From positions 1,575,501 through 1,639,500 of the forward strand of contig CP133187.1 in NCBI GenBank assembly GCA_030913685.1: a DNA stretch of 64,000 nucleotides, given 5' to 3'. This DNA is from Oscillospiraceae bacterium MB24-C1. Lineage in GTDB: Bacteria; Bacillota; Clostridia; Oscillospirales; Ruminococcaceae. A model generated the notes under the pieces. That model saw nothing but the letters and a program-made list of their open reading frames with translations, was not told the origin of the DNA and did no database searches. Position 1 is the first letter of the stretch. Every line of letters starts with the position of its first letter. Shown here piece by piece: positions 55,001 through 63,231 of this stretch. The translations under genes and the position numbers were made by a program.

Positions 55001-55240
55001 AATTTCGATGATGCGTTTGATAGTCTCAAGGGTGAGCGGTTCAATATAGATGCGGTCAGCCATCCGCTTGTCAGTCATAATGGTTGCGGGGTTTGAGTTG
55101 ATAAGCACCACCTCAAGCCCTTCTTCTTTGAGTGCACGGCATGCCTGGGTACCCGCGTAATCAAACTCGGCAGCCTGTCCAATCACGATAGGGCCCGAGC
55201 CAATCATCAAAACTTTCTTTATATCCTTGCGCAACGGCAT
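52040..55240 (-). CDS. carB: Carbamoyl-phosphate synthase large subunit
   Basis: Makes carbamoyl phosphate for pyrimidines and arginine with CarA. 1066 residues, the usual length. Two homologous ATP-grasp halves are visible: the first begins MPLRKDIKKVLMIGSGPIVIGQA, the second around KKVIVFGSGPIRIGQGIEFD (near 556). The MGS-like allosteric domain forms the C-terminal 130 residues. It starts two bases after carA and is probably coupled to it. Confidence 0.98.
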   Translation of the reverse strand: MPLRKDIKKVLMIGSGPIVIGQAAEFDYAGTQACRALKEEGLEVVLINSNPATIMTDKRMADRIYIEPLTLETIKRIIEIEKPDSVLSTLGGQTGLTLSMQLAKDGFLEAHNVKLLGARPETIDKAEDRQLFKDTMQSIGQPCIPSKVVTNLDDALAFADEIGYPVIVRPAFTLGGTGGGIASDIADLREIATNGLRHSPIQQILVERCVAGWKEIEFEVIRDSKGNLITVCSMENVDPVGVHTGDSVVIAPAVTLADKEYQMLRTASLQIVDSLGVEGGCNCQFALNPDSFEYTVIEVNPRVSRSSALASKATGYPIAKVATKIAIGYTLDEIVNAVTGCTYACFEPALDYIVVKYPRWPFDKFVYGEKKLGTQMKATGEVMSIGTSFEQAMMKAAQSVELKLDSMRSPLLANESDDQVMSRVQTCDDMRLFAVYEALYRGIEGVEEIFRITRIDRWFLYKFLNLAQMQQILERGKLDETIYMRAKKFGFLDSTIQKMTGIDPAPFHRFASYKMVDTCAAEFPAETPYFYSTYDEQNEAAEFIAHHASDKKKVIVFGSGPIRIGQGIEFDYCSVHCVWALKEEGCEAIIVNNNPETVSTDFDTGDRLYFDPLTPESVDSILETEKPYGVVVQFGGQTAIKLTSYLAKKGVRILGTGADSVDAAEDRERFDEILEACQIPRPKGDTVMTTEEAVKAAEALGYPVLLRPSYVLGGQNMVIAHNTERVIEYMGIITATMLENPVLVDKYMMGTEVEVDAICDGEDYLIPGIMEHVERAGVHSGDSISVYPCRTLSPRIKDIIIDYTGRLARALKVIGMVNVQYVVYNDEVYVIEVNPRSSRTVPYISKVTGVPMVDLATKIMLGAKLKDLGFGTGLYPDAPYVAVKVPVFSFEKLRGVDVQLGPEMKSTGEVLGIAKTFEEALLKGLVAAGYKLEERGGVLISVRDTDKPEITKIAGKFEKLGFELYATPGTALALNREMVATNSVRPMQDASPNVIDLIDSGKVQYVISTSKGGANPKTSQSVQLRRRAVDHSIVCLTALDTANALADCLLSKKRMADIDLVSITDL

Positions 55241-55242
55241 AA

Positions 55243-56358
55243 TTACTTGCCCTCCTTGCTCTTATCGATCATGGCAATGAAGTTATCAAACAGATAGGCG
55301 GTGTCGGCTGGTCCAGCGCAGGCCTCGGGGTGGAACTGTACTGTGAAAACCGGTGACTGAAGGTAAATAACACCTTCGCAGGTGCGGTCATTGGCGTTGA
55401 TGTGGCTAACCTTTCCAACCTTGGGGTCAAGAGAATCGGCCAGTACCTCATAACCATGGTTCTGAGTCGTAACATAGGTGCGGTCACTCGCTAAATCAAT
55501 GACCGGTTGGTTGCCACCGCGGTGGCCATAGCCCATTTTGACGGTTTTGCCGCCCATAGCCAGGGCCATTAGCTGATGCCCAAGGCAGACACCCATCACC
55601 GGCAGTCCCACCGCAACGATGGCGCGCAAATTTTCAATGACCTCGGCGTTTTCTTGGGGATCCCCAGGGCCATTTGAAAGCATAATGCCATCCAAGTTCA
55701 TCTCTTTGAGTTGGGCGGCCGTGGTGCGCGCCGGCACAACCGCAACGTCACAGCCGCGCGCGCGTAGACTTTCTCTAATGTTACGCTTATAACCAAAATC
55801 AAACAGCGCAACGCGGTATTTTCTATGACCGTGCGCCGGATAAATCTTAACAGTAGTGGCAGTGACTGAATCGACTGCCTTGGTGACCGTATATTTTTCA
55901 ATCTCAGCCAACAGCTTGTCTTTACCTTGCTCTTCAATTGGCACCGTTGTAATCACGCCGTTCATAACACCGTGCTCACGTAGGCGGCGGGTGAGTGCGC
56001 GGGTGTCGATATCAAATAATCCGATGGTGTTGTGTTTTTTCAAAAAGAGATCAATGCGCTCCTTGGCGCGGAAGTTGGAGGGGGAGTCACACCATTCGCG
56101 TACAATATAGCCCTTCATATAAATACCGTCCGACTCGACATCATCGTCGTTGGTTCCGTAGTTGCCGATCAGCGGAAAGGTTTGTACGATAATCTGCCCA
56201 TAATAGCTCGGGTCGGTCAGCGTTTCCTGACATCCCGTCATACCGGTGGTAAAAACCACCTCACCAATGGCCGTTCCGGTTGCGCCAAACGACCTGCCCT
56301 CAAAAACCGTCCCATCGGCCAACATCAGCCACGCCCGATCTGCGTTATAAATTGACAT
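55243..56358 (-). CDS. carA: Carbamoyl-phosphate synthase small subunit
   Basis: Glutaminase subunit that supplies ammonia to CarB. 371 residues. The N-terminal domain has WLMLADGTVFEGRSFGA. The glutaminase has LSNGPGDP, the nucleophile Cys in GVCLGHQLMALA, and the His-Glu pair in FHPEA. The ATG at 56358 follows AGGAGG by six bases; an upstream in-frame TTG is not used. Confidence 0.98.
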   Translation of the reverse strand: MSIYNADRAWLMLADGTVFEGRSFGATGTAIGEVVFTTGMTGCQETLTDPSYYGQIIVQTFPLIGNYGTNDDDVESDGIYMKGYIVREWCDSPSNFRAKERIDLFLKKHNTIGLFDIDTRALTRRLREHGVMNGVITTVPIEEQGKDKLLAEIEKYTVTKAVDSVTATTVKIYPAHGHRKYRVALFDFGYKRNIRESLRARGCDVAVVPARTTAAQLKEMNLDGIMLSNGPGDPQENAEVIENLRAIVAVGLPVMGVCLGHQLMALAMGGKTVKMGYGHRGGNQPVIDLASDRTYVTTQNHGYEVLADSLDPKVGKVSHINANDRTCEGVIYLQSPVFTVQFHPEACAGPADTAYLFDNFIAMIDKSKEGK

Positions 56359-56448
56359 GCGGCTCCTCCTATTCAAGTAGGGTGTTTGTATTCATATCTT
56401 CTGCATTAGATGTATAAAACGAATAAATTTAATTGATGCTTTCTTAGC

Positions 56449-56477
56449 ATTATAACCTAACCAAAGAACATTGTAAA
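56449..56477 (-). promoter_or_regulatory. Sigma-A promoter of carAB
   Basis: On the minus strand TTTACA (56472-56477), 17 bases, TATAAT (56449-56454). The 85-base leader shows no PyrR attenuator or arginine operator that I can recognise. Confidence 0.65.
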
Positions 56478-56557
56478 GTAGATTAAAGTATTTCCAAAAG
56501 GGTTTTATCGCTTTCATATCACGCCATGCCGCGAAATTTTACACAATTTTTTATACT

Positions 56558-56587
56558 AAAAAAGGAACGACAAAATCGCTCCTTTTT
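56558..56587. terminator. Terminator upstream of the carAB promoter
   Basis: AAAAAGGA/TCCTTTTT stem with an inner CGA/TCG pairing, flanked by A and T runs. It closes the small frame at 56586-56738 or readthrough from greA. Confidence 0.55.
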
Positions 56588-56738
56588 ATGAATAAATATT
56601 CAAATTATTGAAACAGCAATACATAGCCCCTGAAAAAGAAGCTTGAAATTGCAATAAAAAAACGTCAAAACACGTGGTTTTTACCCCGTGCACAAGCCGC
56701 TGTTTAATAGATGATTGTCTGAAAAGTGCGCCTGCCAT
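56586..56738 (-). CDS. Possible 50-residue peptide
   Basis: An ATG ten bases after AAAGGGG opens 50 codons ending at a terminator. The sequence has no recognisable motif and codon use is unremarkable, so this may be chance in the greA-carA spacer. Confidence 0.2.
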   Translation of the reverse strand: MAGALFRQSSIKQRLVHGVKTTCFDVFLLQFQASFSGAMYCCFNNLNIYS

Positions 56739-56762
56739 GAATTTTCTTCCCCTTTCTTTAAA

Positions 56763-56789
56763 AAAATGCGGGTATAACACCCGCATTTT
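56763..56789 (-). terminator. Terminator of greA
   Basis: AAAATGCGGG/CCCGCATTTT, ten pairs. On the minus strand it is followed by a run of T. It directly adjoins the greA stop. Confidence 0.7.
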
Positions 56790-56790
56790 C

Positions 56791-57270
56791 CTATTTGCTA
56801 ATGCTGATAATTTTCATCTGATAGATTTTTTTGCTGGGCGTATCGATATCAACAACATCTTCTACCCGCTTGCCGATAATAGCGCGCCCGACGGGAGAAT
56901 CAACGGTAATGACATCCTCACCGCTGCTAGCAGCACTGCTGCCAATGCGGTATTCAGCCTCGTCGCCAAATTCCATATCCAACAATACTACCTTGGTACC
57001 AATGGTAACAAAATCAGTATTAACCGTCTCTACGATCGTTACGTTTTTAAGCTGTTCCTCCAACCGGCTGATACGCGCTTCTAAACGGGCCTGGTCGTTC
57101 TTTGCCTCATCATATTCGCTATTTTCAGAAAGATCGCCAAAACCACGGGCAATTCGGATCTTTTCCGAAATCTCGTTGCGCTCAACCGTTTTTAAGTTTT
57201 CGAGCTCTTCACGCAGCGACTGGTATTCCTCCCTGGTCATCTCACTAACCGGGGTCTTTTCCTTTGCCAT
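56791..57270 (-). CDS. greA: Transcription elongation factor GreA
   Basis: Rescues arrested RNA polymerase by stimulating transcript cleavage. 159 residues. The N-terminal coiled coil has ARGFGDLSENSEYDEAKNDQ (the acidic tip), and the C-terminal FKBP-like domain has IGSSAA and SPVGRAIIGKRVED. The ATG at 57270 is set by AAAGGAGG; an upstream extension to 57324 is not used. Confidence 0.97.
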   Translation of the reverse strand: MAKEKTPVSEMTREEYQSLREELENLKTVERNEISEKIRIARGFGDLSENSEYDEAKNDQARLEARISRLEEQLKNVTIVETVNTDFVTIGTKVVLLDMEFGDEAEYRIGSSAASSGEDVITVDSPVGRAIIGKRVEDVVDIDTPSKKIYQMKIISISK

Positions 57271-57307
57271 GAATGTTATCCTCCTTTTAAAGGATTGCAA
57301 TAGATGT

Positions 57308-57337
57308 ATTATATTAAAAAGCATCCCATTGTGTCAA
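57308..57337 (-). promoter_or_regulatory. Sigma-A promoter of greA
   Basis: On the minus strand TTGACA (57332-57337), 18 bases, TATAAT (57308-57313). Confidence 0.7.
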
Positions 57338-57431
57338 GCTGAATTTTACCTGAAAAAGTTCAGGATTTCAAGCGTCTATTTGCTCAATCTATATGCTTTG
57401 TATACTGTGCTGATTACGATTTATGCGGTCT

Positions 57432-57464
57432 AAAAGCGGCTGTGGCATAAACACAGCCGCTTTT
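57432..57464. terminator. Terminator after ctpA
   Basis: A 13-pair stem AAAAGCGGCTGTG/CACAGCCGCTTTT with T-runs on both sides, about 70 bases past the ctpA stop. Probably bidirectional. Confidence 0.7.
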
Positions 57465-57535
57465 TATAACATTTTCACGCCTTCTTCTAAGGATAATCGG
57501 CGATAGTCTAAGGGCTTAACGGGGCACATTTCGCC

Positions 57536-58918
57536 TTACTCGGAGTCCACATCCTCAGATGTGCTTTCGTCTTCACTGCCCTCTCCAGACGATTCTTCGC
57601 TCTCATCTTCACCCACGTCGTCATCTTCGCCGGTGTAGATATATTCCTCTTCGCCTTCGTCGCTGACGTCCTCAGAGCTGCTATCATCGGGATTGGTTAC
57701 ATCGGTTCCAGGCTCGGTCTGGTCCTTTATGATGGCCGTCACGACCTCAAGTGCCTTTTTCAACTGCAGGTCGCTGTTTTCATCTAAATTCTCAAGCTCT
57801 TTTTCCAAATCGGGCGACAGTTTGACATCATAATCCGGCTTGACACCGAGACCTTCAAAGTTGGGCGACTTCGGCGGATTGTACCGCGCCACGGTAAAAT
57901 CGAGCGCTGAGCCGTCTGAAAGTTTGTGTATCTCCTGCATCGAGCCCTTGCCGTAGGTTGTCACACCAATCGCCTTGGCCTTGTTATAATCCTTGAGCGC
58001 CTGTGCAAACAGTTCGGCTGCCGAGGCCGATTTTGAATTGATCAGTACCGCCATCGGTAGCTTAACCTCTTCCGCATCACTGGTGATCAACACCTGCGGT
58101 GTGGTGCTGTTTCGGTAAGTGGCCGAAATGATCGGCCCCTCGGGCAGCAGCTTATCAAGCATTTTACCTACCGATTCAATCGTACCGCCGGGATTGCCAC
58201 GCACATCAAAGACCAACGCCTGAGCGCCGTTATCCATGAGCTGGGCCATCACCTTGAAGAACTGGTCAGGTGTGTTATCGTTAAACTGCGAAATGCGGAT
58301 ATACCCAATGTTGCCGATCATGCGGCCCTCCGCAGTGGGCACCTCAACCTTGCGCCGAGTGATGGTATAGCTTTTTTCAAGGCTTCCGCGGCGTACCAGT
58401 ACGGTTACCGTCGTTCCTGGCTCACCTTTAAGCGCATCGACAGCTGCCTCATAGCTTTCCGCAGTGACGGCCAATTCATCCACCTTGATAATTAAATCGC
58501 CTCTGGCAAGTTCTGACACCGCTGCCGGCGAATCGGCATAGACCTTGTCAATCAAAATATAACCGCCGGGATCCGGCGTGCAGACAATGCCGATATCCAC
58601 CATTCTACCATCATAATCACTCTGCGTTTCGGCATACTGCTCGGCAGTCAAGTAGATGCCGTACTCATCCTCTATGCCCGCAATATAGCCGCGAACCAGA
58701 TTTTCGCCCAGTGTCTTTTCATCGATGGGGTTAAAATATTTTTGTCGCACCAGACGGTCGACCTCCGCCAGTTTCGCATACATAGTCTCTCGCTCTTTAA
58801 TGTTAAAAACACGACTGTCAAAGGTCTTCTGGGCATAAATCATCGTCATGATAAATGTGACGGTGGAAAACATTATGGCCAGCGTCACGGCGCCGCCCAG
58901 TGTTATTTTTCTATTCAT
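57536..58918 (-). CDS. C-terminal processing peptidase CtpA (S41) with acidic tail
   Basis: 460 residues. A membrane anchor (about 8-29) puts the protein outside. A PDZ domain (about 100-190, ADSPAAVSELARGDLIIKV) precedes the S41 protease with RGNPGGT, the catalytic Ser in SKSASAAE and the Lys in YGKGS. The last 60 residues are almost all Glu, Asp and Ser. This tail is unusual in the family. CtpA homologues cleave envelope hydrolases or their regulators. It lies 69 bases after the M23 gene. Confidence 0.93.
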   Translation of the reverse strand: MNRKITLGGAVTLAIMFSTVTFIMTMIYAQKTFDSRVFNIKERETMYAKLAEVDRLVRQKYFNPIDEKTLGENLVRGYIAGIEDEYGIYLTAEQYAETQSDYDGRMVDIGIVCTPDPGGYILIDKVYADSPAAVSELARGDLIIKVDELAVTAESYEAAVDALKGEPGTTVTVLVRRGSLEKSYTITRRKVEVPTAEGRMIGNIGYIRISQFNDNTPDQFFKVMAQLMDNGAQALVFDVRGNPGGTIESVGKMLDKLLPEGPIISATYRNSTTPQVLITSDAEEVKLPMAVLINSKSASAAELFAQALKDYNKAKAIGVTTYGKGSMQEIHKLSDGSALDFTVARYNPPKSPNFEGLGVKPDYDVKLSPDLEKELENLDENSDLQLKKALEVVTAIIKDQTEPGTDVTNPDDSSSEDVSDEGEEEYIYTGEDDDVGEDESEESSGEGSEDESTSEDVDSE

Positions 58919-58987
58919 TGGGCTCTCCTTCTCAGGTGGTTTTATACTATTCTCGCATTAAAAGTTGAACAGTATTAAAAGGCAGGG

Positions 58988-60172
58988 CTATTTCAGATAA
59001 GGCCAAGGATTGGTGTATTTACCCTTGACGCGCACTTCAAAGTGCAGATGCGGCCCGGTCGACCAACCGGTCGATCCGACATAAGCCACCGTTTGCCCAC
59101 GGGAGACTTTATCGCCAACCTTCACCTTTAAACCGCTTGTGTGGCCGTAAAGGGTTGAGATACCGCCGCCGTGGTCAATAATCAGGTAGATACCATAGCC
59201 GCGACCCGCAATATAAGTGGTTTGTGTAAACACAACCTTGCCGTCGGCAGCTGCTAATATCGGCTTGCCGTAGATGCCCTGACCCGCCGAATTGGTGCGC
59301 GCAATATCAATACCAGTATGGAAATCGGTGCCGCCAAAACGCCAGCCGTAGTTTGAAGTGACGGTTTTGTAGCCCGCAACGGGCCACAGCATAATGCCGC
59401 CATCGTAGGTTCCGGTGGAATCAATCTTGGCATAGATGGCGTCCACCTCGGCCTGAACTTCCTTCATCTGCTGCGTCAGCTTTGCCTGATTCGCCTTATA
59501 GTCCTTTTCAAGCGCTTCAATATCCTGTATTTGATCCTGCGTCTGTAAGAGCTGCTGCGCAAGCTGGGTCTGTTTTTCGGCCTGTTGACCCTTCGAGGTT
59601 TCAAGCTCTGTCTTGTCGGCTTCAATAGCCTCCTTGACTTCTTTGATCTGCGCCAGCTCTTTTTGCATATTTTCAATTAATTCGCGGTCATGCTGAGCCA
59701 CTCGAGCCGTCACCTGCGTACGGGACAAGAACTCGGTGAAATCCTCCGCGCCGAGCACCAAGCCCAACACGCTGGCGTTGCCGGTCTTATACATCACCCG
59801 TAGCCGCTTCTTAAGTAACTCAAAGTTGTCCTCGATGCGCAGCTGCTGCTCTTGCAATTCCTCTTCCTTTTTACTGATGCCCTGCTCAAGCAGCGTAATT
59901 TTATCGCTTAAAACCGTAATTTGCTGGCGAACACCATAAATTTGATTATCAAGCTGTTTTTTTTGCGCAAGATGCTTGTCTTTTTCTGTTTTAGCCTTAT
60001 CAATTTGAGACTGAATTGCCTTTTGCTGCTTTTCAAGCTCATCATATTTTGAAGAAAGTGAGTCGAGCTGATCCTTATAGTCGTCCGCATCAACGCCTAA
60101 AATAACCGGCGATGCTGAAACGAGCATAAGCACAACAGCAAGATACACCGCCGCCCGCCTTATAGCTTTCAA
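58988..60172 (-). CDS. Coiled-coil M23 peptidoglycan hydrolase (EnvC/PcsB-like)
   Basis: 394 residues. A signal peptide (about 1-28) is followed by a long coiled coil (about 30-250, repeated Lys/Gln/Glu heptads) and the M23 domain: FHTGIDIA and GPHLHFEVR carry zinc ligands, with YGHTSGLKV between. This layout matches hydrolases controlled by FtsEX such as EnvC or PcsB. It lies about 90 bases after ftsX on the same strand. A TTG start at 60172 follows GAGAGGTGG; an in-frame ATG lies further upstream. Confidence 0.9.
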   Translation of the reverse strand: MKAIRRAAVYLAVVLMLVSASPVILGVDADDYKDQLDSLSSKYDELEKQQKAIQSQIDKAKTEKDKHLAQKKQLDNQIYGVRQQITVLSDKITLLEQGISKKEEELQEQQLRIEDNFELLKKRLRVMYKTGNASVLGLVLGAEDFTEFLSRTQVTARVAQHDRELIENMQKELAQIKEVKEAIEADKTELETSKGQQAEKQTQLAQQLLQTQDQIQDIEALEKDYKANQAKLTQQMKEVQAEVDAIYAKIDSTGTYDGGIMLWPVAGYKTVTSNYGWRFGGTDFHTGIDIARTNSAGQGIYGKPILAAADGKVVFTQTTYIAGRGYGIYLIIDHGGGISTLYGHTSGLKVKVGDKVSRGQTVAYVGSTGWSTGPHLHFEVRVKGKYTNPWPYLK

Positions 60173-60263
60173 AATACCACCTCTCCACAAACAATGCATG
60201 ACAGAAATGTAAAAAAACTGTAAGCGTGTATTTGTATAACTCTTAGTTTAATTTGATCTAAAA

Positions 60264-61169
60264 TTACACTTTTATATATTTACCTACAAAGAAGACACTT
60301 CCCAGCGCGCCAATTCCCACACCGGCCGCCAGAAAATAAAGGTAGAGCTTGAGTGCAACCGTCTTAAAAGCAACCAACTGGCCCACGACAAGTGACGCCC
60401 AGTAAAACGTGCTTCGACTGACCCAATGTCCAAAGGCGATATAACCGCCCCATAACATAAAAAACGCAAGGGTTGCAGAAATAAAGCCCAGCAGCATACC
60501 CTCGGACAAGAACGGCAACCTGATAAAAGCGTCAGTGGCACCGACGTATTTCATAATACTGATTTCTTTTCTGCGATTAAAAACCGTAAGCTTAATGGTG
60601 TTTGATACAATGCTTAATGACACAGCTACCAACAACGCAATAACCGCGAGCCCACCAACTGATACCGCCTGTTTAAGACCTGTTACAGCCTGAGCCACCT
60701 CGTTGGAAGCGCTGATGGTGTCAATGCCATCTATGTAACCGACCAACTCTATTGTCTCCTGCATTTTGGAGAGATCTTTGACGACTAGGCGGTATGCATT
60801 TTGCAAAGGATTATCCTCAATAAGCCACTCGAGCAGCGTGCCGTCGTCACCAAGCTCTTCCATCCATGATTTCAGTCCATCCTCGCGACTGATGAAAGTT
60901 ACCGACGCCACATTGCTGATGCTTCGGATTTCGGAGTCGATATCCGTCAGTTCGTCACCGACGACATCGTCGGACAAAAACACCATAATCTCGTTTTGTG
61001 ACTCAAAATAGCCAACCATATTATTAACATTTATAGTGAATAGCATCGAAATTCCTACCAAAAGCAAACAGGCCATCAGCACGCCGATGGCCGCAATCGA
61101 AATTGCCCTGTTTTGATAAATATTTCGAAAACCCTCTTTGATTAGGTAACGAAAACTACTGCCGCGCAC
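60264..61169 (-). CDS. ftsX: Cell-division ABC transporter permease FtsX
   Basis: Membrane part of FtsEX. 301 residues. One helix near the N-terminus (about 24-46), a large outer loop (about 50-170), then three helices. RYLIKEGFRNIYQNRAISIA and the NRRKEISIMKYVGATD motif are typical. The GTG at 61169 lies five bases after GGGAGG and overlaps ftsE by 14 bases; an upstream frame extension is within ftsE. Confidence 0.95.
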   Translation of the reverse strand: MRGSSFRYLIKEGFRNIYQNRAISIAAIGVLMACLLLVGISMLFTINVNNMVGYFESQNEIMVFLSDDVVGDELTDIDSEIRSISNVASVTFISREDGLKSWMEELGDDGTLLEWLIEDNPLQNAYRLVVKDLSKMQETIELVGYIDGIDTISASNEVAQAVTGLKQAVSVGGLAVIALLVAVSLSIVSNTIKLTVFNRRKEISIMKYVGATDAFIRLPFLSEGMLLGFISATLAFFMLWGGYIAFGHWVSRSTFYWASLVVGQLVAFKTVALKLYLYFLAAGVGIGALGSVFFVGKYIKV

Positions 61170-61842
61170 GTTTGCCTCCCAGATGACCGTCGGCAACAAT
61201 GTGCCCACCATTGATAACTATGGTGCGATGACGGAATTTGTTTACTAAATTGTGCTCGTGTGTCACCATCATCACTGTCGTGCCGCATTTATTGATTTCA
61301 CTCAACAGCTCTACAATCTCAAAAGACATGGCGGGGTCGATGTTTCCGGTCGGCTCGTCCGCAATAATCAGCGATGGGTTGTTCACAAGGGCACGCGCCA
61401 AGGCGACGCGCTGCTGCTCGCCACCCGAAAGCTGTTCAGGAAAGCGTTTAACCTTGGGCAGCAGCCCGACCAGATCGAGAACATAGGGCACCCTGCGCTT
61501 AATCTCACGGGTTGCCACGTTTGTAACCCGCATGGCGAACGCCACATTATCATAGACGTTCATCTGCGGGATAAGCCGGAAATCCTGGAACACCACCCCG
61601 ATACCTCTGCGGTAATAGGGCAGCTCGCTGCGGCGCAGCTTGCCCACGTCACATCCGTCCACATAAACCTTGCCGGAGGAAGTAGCCTCCTCCCGGGTAA
61701 TAAGCTTAAGCATCGTGCTTTTACCCGATCCGGATGACCCCACCACAAACAAAAACTCGCCCTTTTCAACCGAAAAGGAAACATCACTCAAAGCAAGCTG
61801 CGGCCCGCCGTAGCTTTTGCTTACATTTTGAAATTCAATCAT
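61156..61842 (-). CDS. ftsE: Cell-division ATP-binding protein FtsE
   Basis: ATPase of the FtsEX complex, which drives peptidoglycan hydrolases at the septum. 228 residues. The Walker A GSSGSGKS, signature LSGGEQQRVALARAL and Walker B IIADEPTGNID are all intact. Located directly before ftsX with a short overlap. Confidence 0.97.
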   Translation of the reverse strand: MIEFQNVSKSYGGPQLALSDVSFSVEKGEFLFVVGSSGSGKSTMLKLITREEATSSGKVYVDGCDVGKLRRSELPYYRRGIGVVFQDFRLIPQMNVYDNVAFAMRVTNVATREIKRRVPYVLDLVGLLPKVKRFPEQLSGGEQQRVALARALVNNPSLIIADEPTGNIDPAMSFEIVELLSEINKCGTTVMMVTHEHNLVNKFRHRTIVINGGHIVADGHLGGKRARQ

Positions 61843-61851
61843 GATAACACA

Positions 61852-62934
61852 TCAATACTTAACTGGATTTGCAGTCAGGTATTTTTTAACCATCAATGCC
61901 ACCTTAAAAACGATGGCATGATCAAACTCACGCAGATCAAGGCCCGTAAGCTTTTTAATCTTCTCCAGACGGTAGACTAGCGTGTTGCGGTGAACAAACA
62001 GCTTTCTTGAAGTTTCGGAAACATTCAGGTTGTTCTCAAAGAACTTCTGAATGGTAAAGAGCGTCTCTTTATCAAGGCTGTCAATTGAACCCTTGATAAA
62101 CACCTCCCGCAGGAACATCTCACACAGTGTGGTAGGCAGTTGATAAATCAAACGGGCAATGCCAAGATTATCATACCGCACAATGGTCTTTTCGGTGTCA
62201 AACACCTTTCCAACTTCAAGAGATACCTGCGCCTCTTTAAAGGAACGGGCTAAATCCTTGACACCTACAACAACGGTGCCGATACCAACGACGATACGAG
62301 TGTAAAACTCACCCGCGAGCGTGTCGACGATGGAGCGTGCCAACTTTTCAAGATCCTTTGATTCAATTCCGGGTTTAATTTCTTTGACAATAACAATGTC
62401 ATTTTCAGAGATGCTGAAAACGAAATCCTTTTGCTTGTCCGGAAACAGGTTCTGAATGACGTCGAACGCCGATACGCCAGAAGCTGAAACAATACGCACC
62501 AAAAACACAACGCGTGAAACATCAGTATTGAAGTGCAGCTCACGCGCCTTGATATAGACGTCACCAGGCAGAATATTGTCTAGCATGACGTTTTTGATAA
62601 AGTTGCCCCGGTCATACTTTTCATCATAATACTGCTTGATGCCCGACACCGCGACCGCCAGAATGCCAGCGTAACGCGAAGCCATATCGTCGGTGCCTTC
62701 TACAAACACCGCAAAATCGGGGCGCTGCCCGGTACCAAACGGCTTATAGGTGCAGCCGTCGCGCACAAAGGTACGACCTTCTCCAAGGTCAAGAGCAAGA
62801 TACTCCCGTGAGCTGTCCAGCTTGGACAAATCGGAACACGCAACAATGTGAGCGGTGTCATCAATCACACCGATCACGCGATCGATCGAATCTCGCATTT
62901 GATGGATGATGCCCTGAAACAGCCGGTTAGACAT
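61852..62934 (-). CDS. PucR/CdaR-type transcription regulator
   Basis: 360 residues. The N-terminal half resembles a sugar-diacid-recognition sensor (MRDSIDRVIGVIDDTAHIVACSD). The C-terminal region FENNLNVSETSRKLFVHRNTLVYRLEKI is the PucR helix-turn-helix. Such regulators sit just upstream of ftsEX in many Clostridia and probably belong to the same transcript. The ligand is unknown. Confidence 0.85.
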   Translation of the reverse strand: MSNRLFQGIIHQMRDSIDRVIGVIDDTAHIVACSDLSKLDSSREYLALDLGEGRTFVRDGCTYKPFGTGQRPDFAVFVEGTDDMASRYAGILAVAVSGIKQYYDEKYDRGNFIKNVMLDNILPGDVYIKARELHFNTDVSRVVFLVRIVSASGVSAFDVIQNLFPDKQKDFVFSISENDIVIVKEIKPGIESKDLEKLARSIVDTLAGEFYTRIVVGIGTVVVGVKDLARSFKEAQVSLEVGKVFDTEKTIVRYDNLGIARLIYQLPTTLCEMFLREVFIKGSIDSLDKETLFTIQKFFENNLNVSETSRKLFVHRNTLVYRLEKIKKLTGLDLREFDHAIVFKVALMVKKYLTANPVKY

Positions 62935-63192
62935 ACAAATCCCCTCTCAATTGTCAAGAATAACAGTACGCATAGTTTATTAGTATTCATTTTACATAAA
63001 ATGTTCCGCATTTGCAACATAAAATCGAACTTTTCTTGTAAATAATTGTGGAAATTATGAGTTCGCATAGTATTTCAGCTATTTTTAGTGTGCAAAATCA
63101 AGGTTGAATACCGTATTTAATTGGCTGGCCGATGCGCTTTGCATCCCGTTATGTCCGATATGTACAATGTCCTTTCATTTACTGGCGCATAG
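62935..63192. other. Intergenic region before metG, nothing recognised
   Basis: About 260 bases with no coding frame of note. No T-box (no GGGTGGNACCGCG) and no S-box was seen upstream of metG. Confidence 0.4.
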
Positions 63193-63221
63193 TTGTTTTT
63201 TACTAGCGTTGATGCTATACT
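63193..63221 (+). promoter_or_regulatory. metG promoter, extended -10
   Basis: TTGTTT (63193-63198), 17 bases, TATACT (63216-63221) with TGC before it. Confidence 0.6.
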
Positions 63222-63231
63222 TATTTAATAA

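Noticed and set aside
56359-56450. PyrR-type attenuator before carA
   Set aside because: The short leader has no terminator/antiterminator pair; the nearby terminator lies upstream of the promoter.
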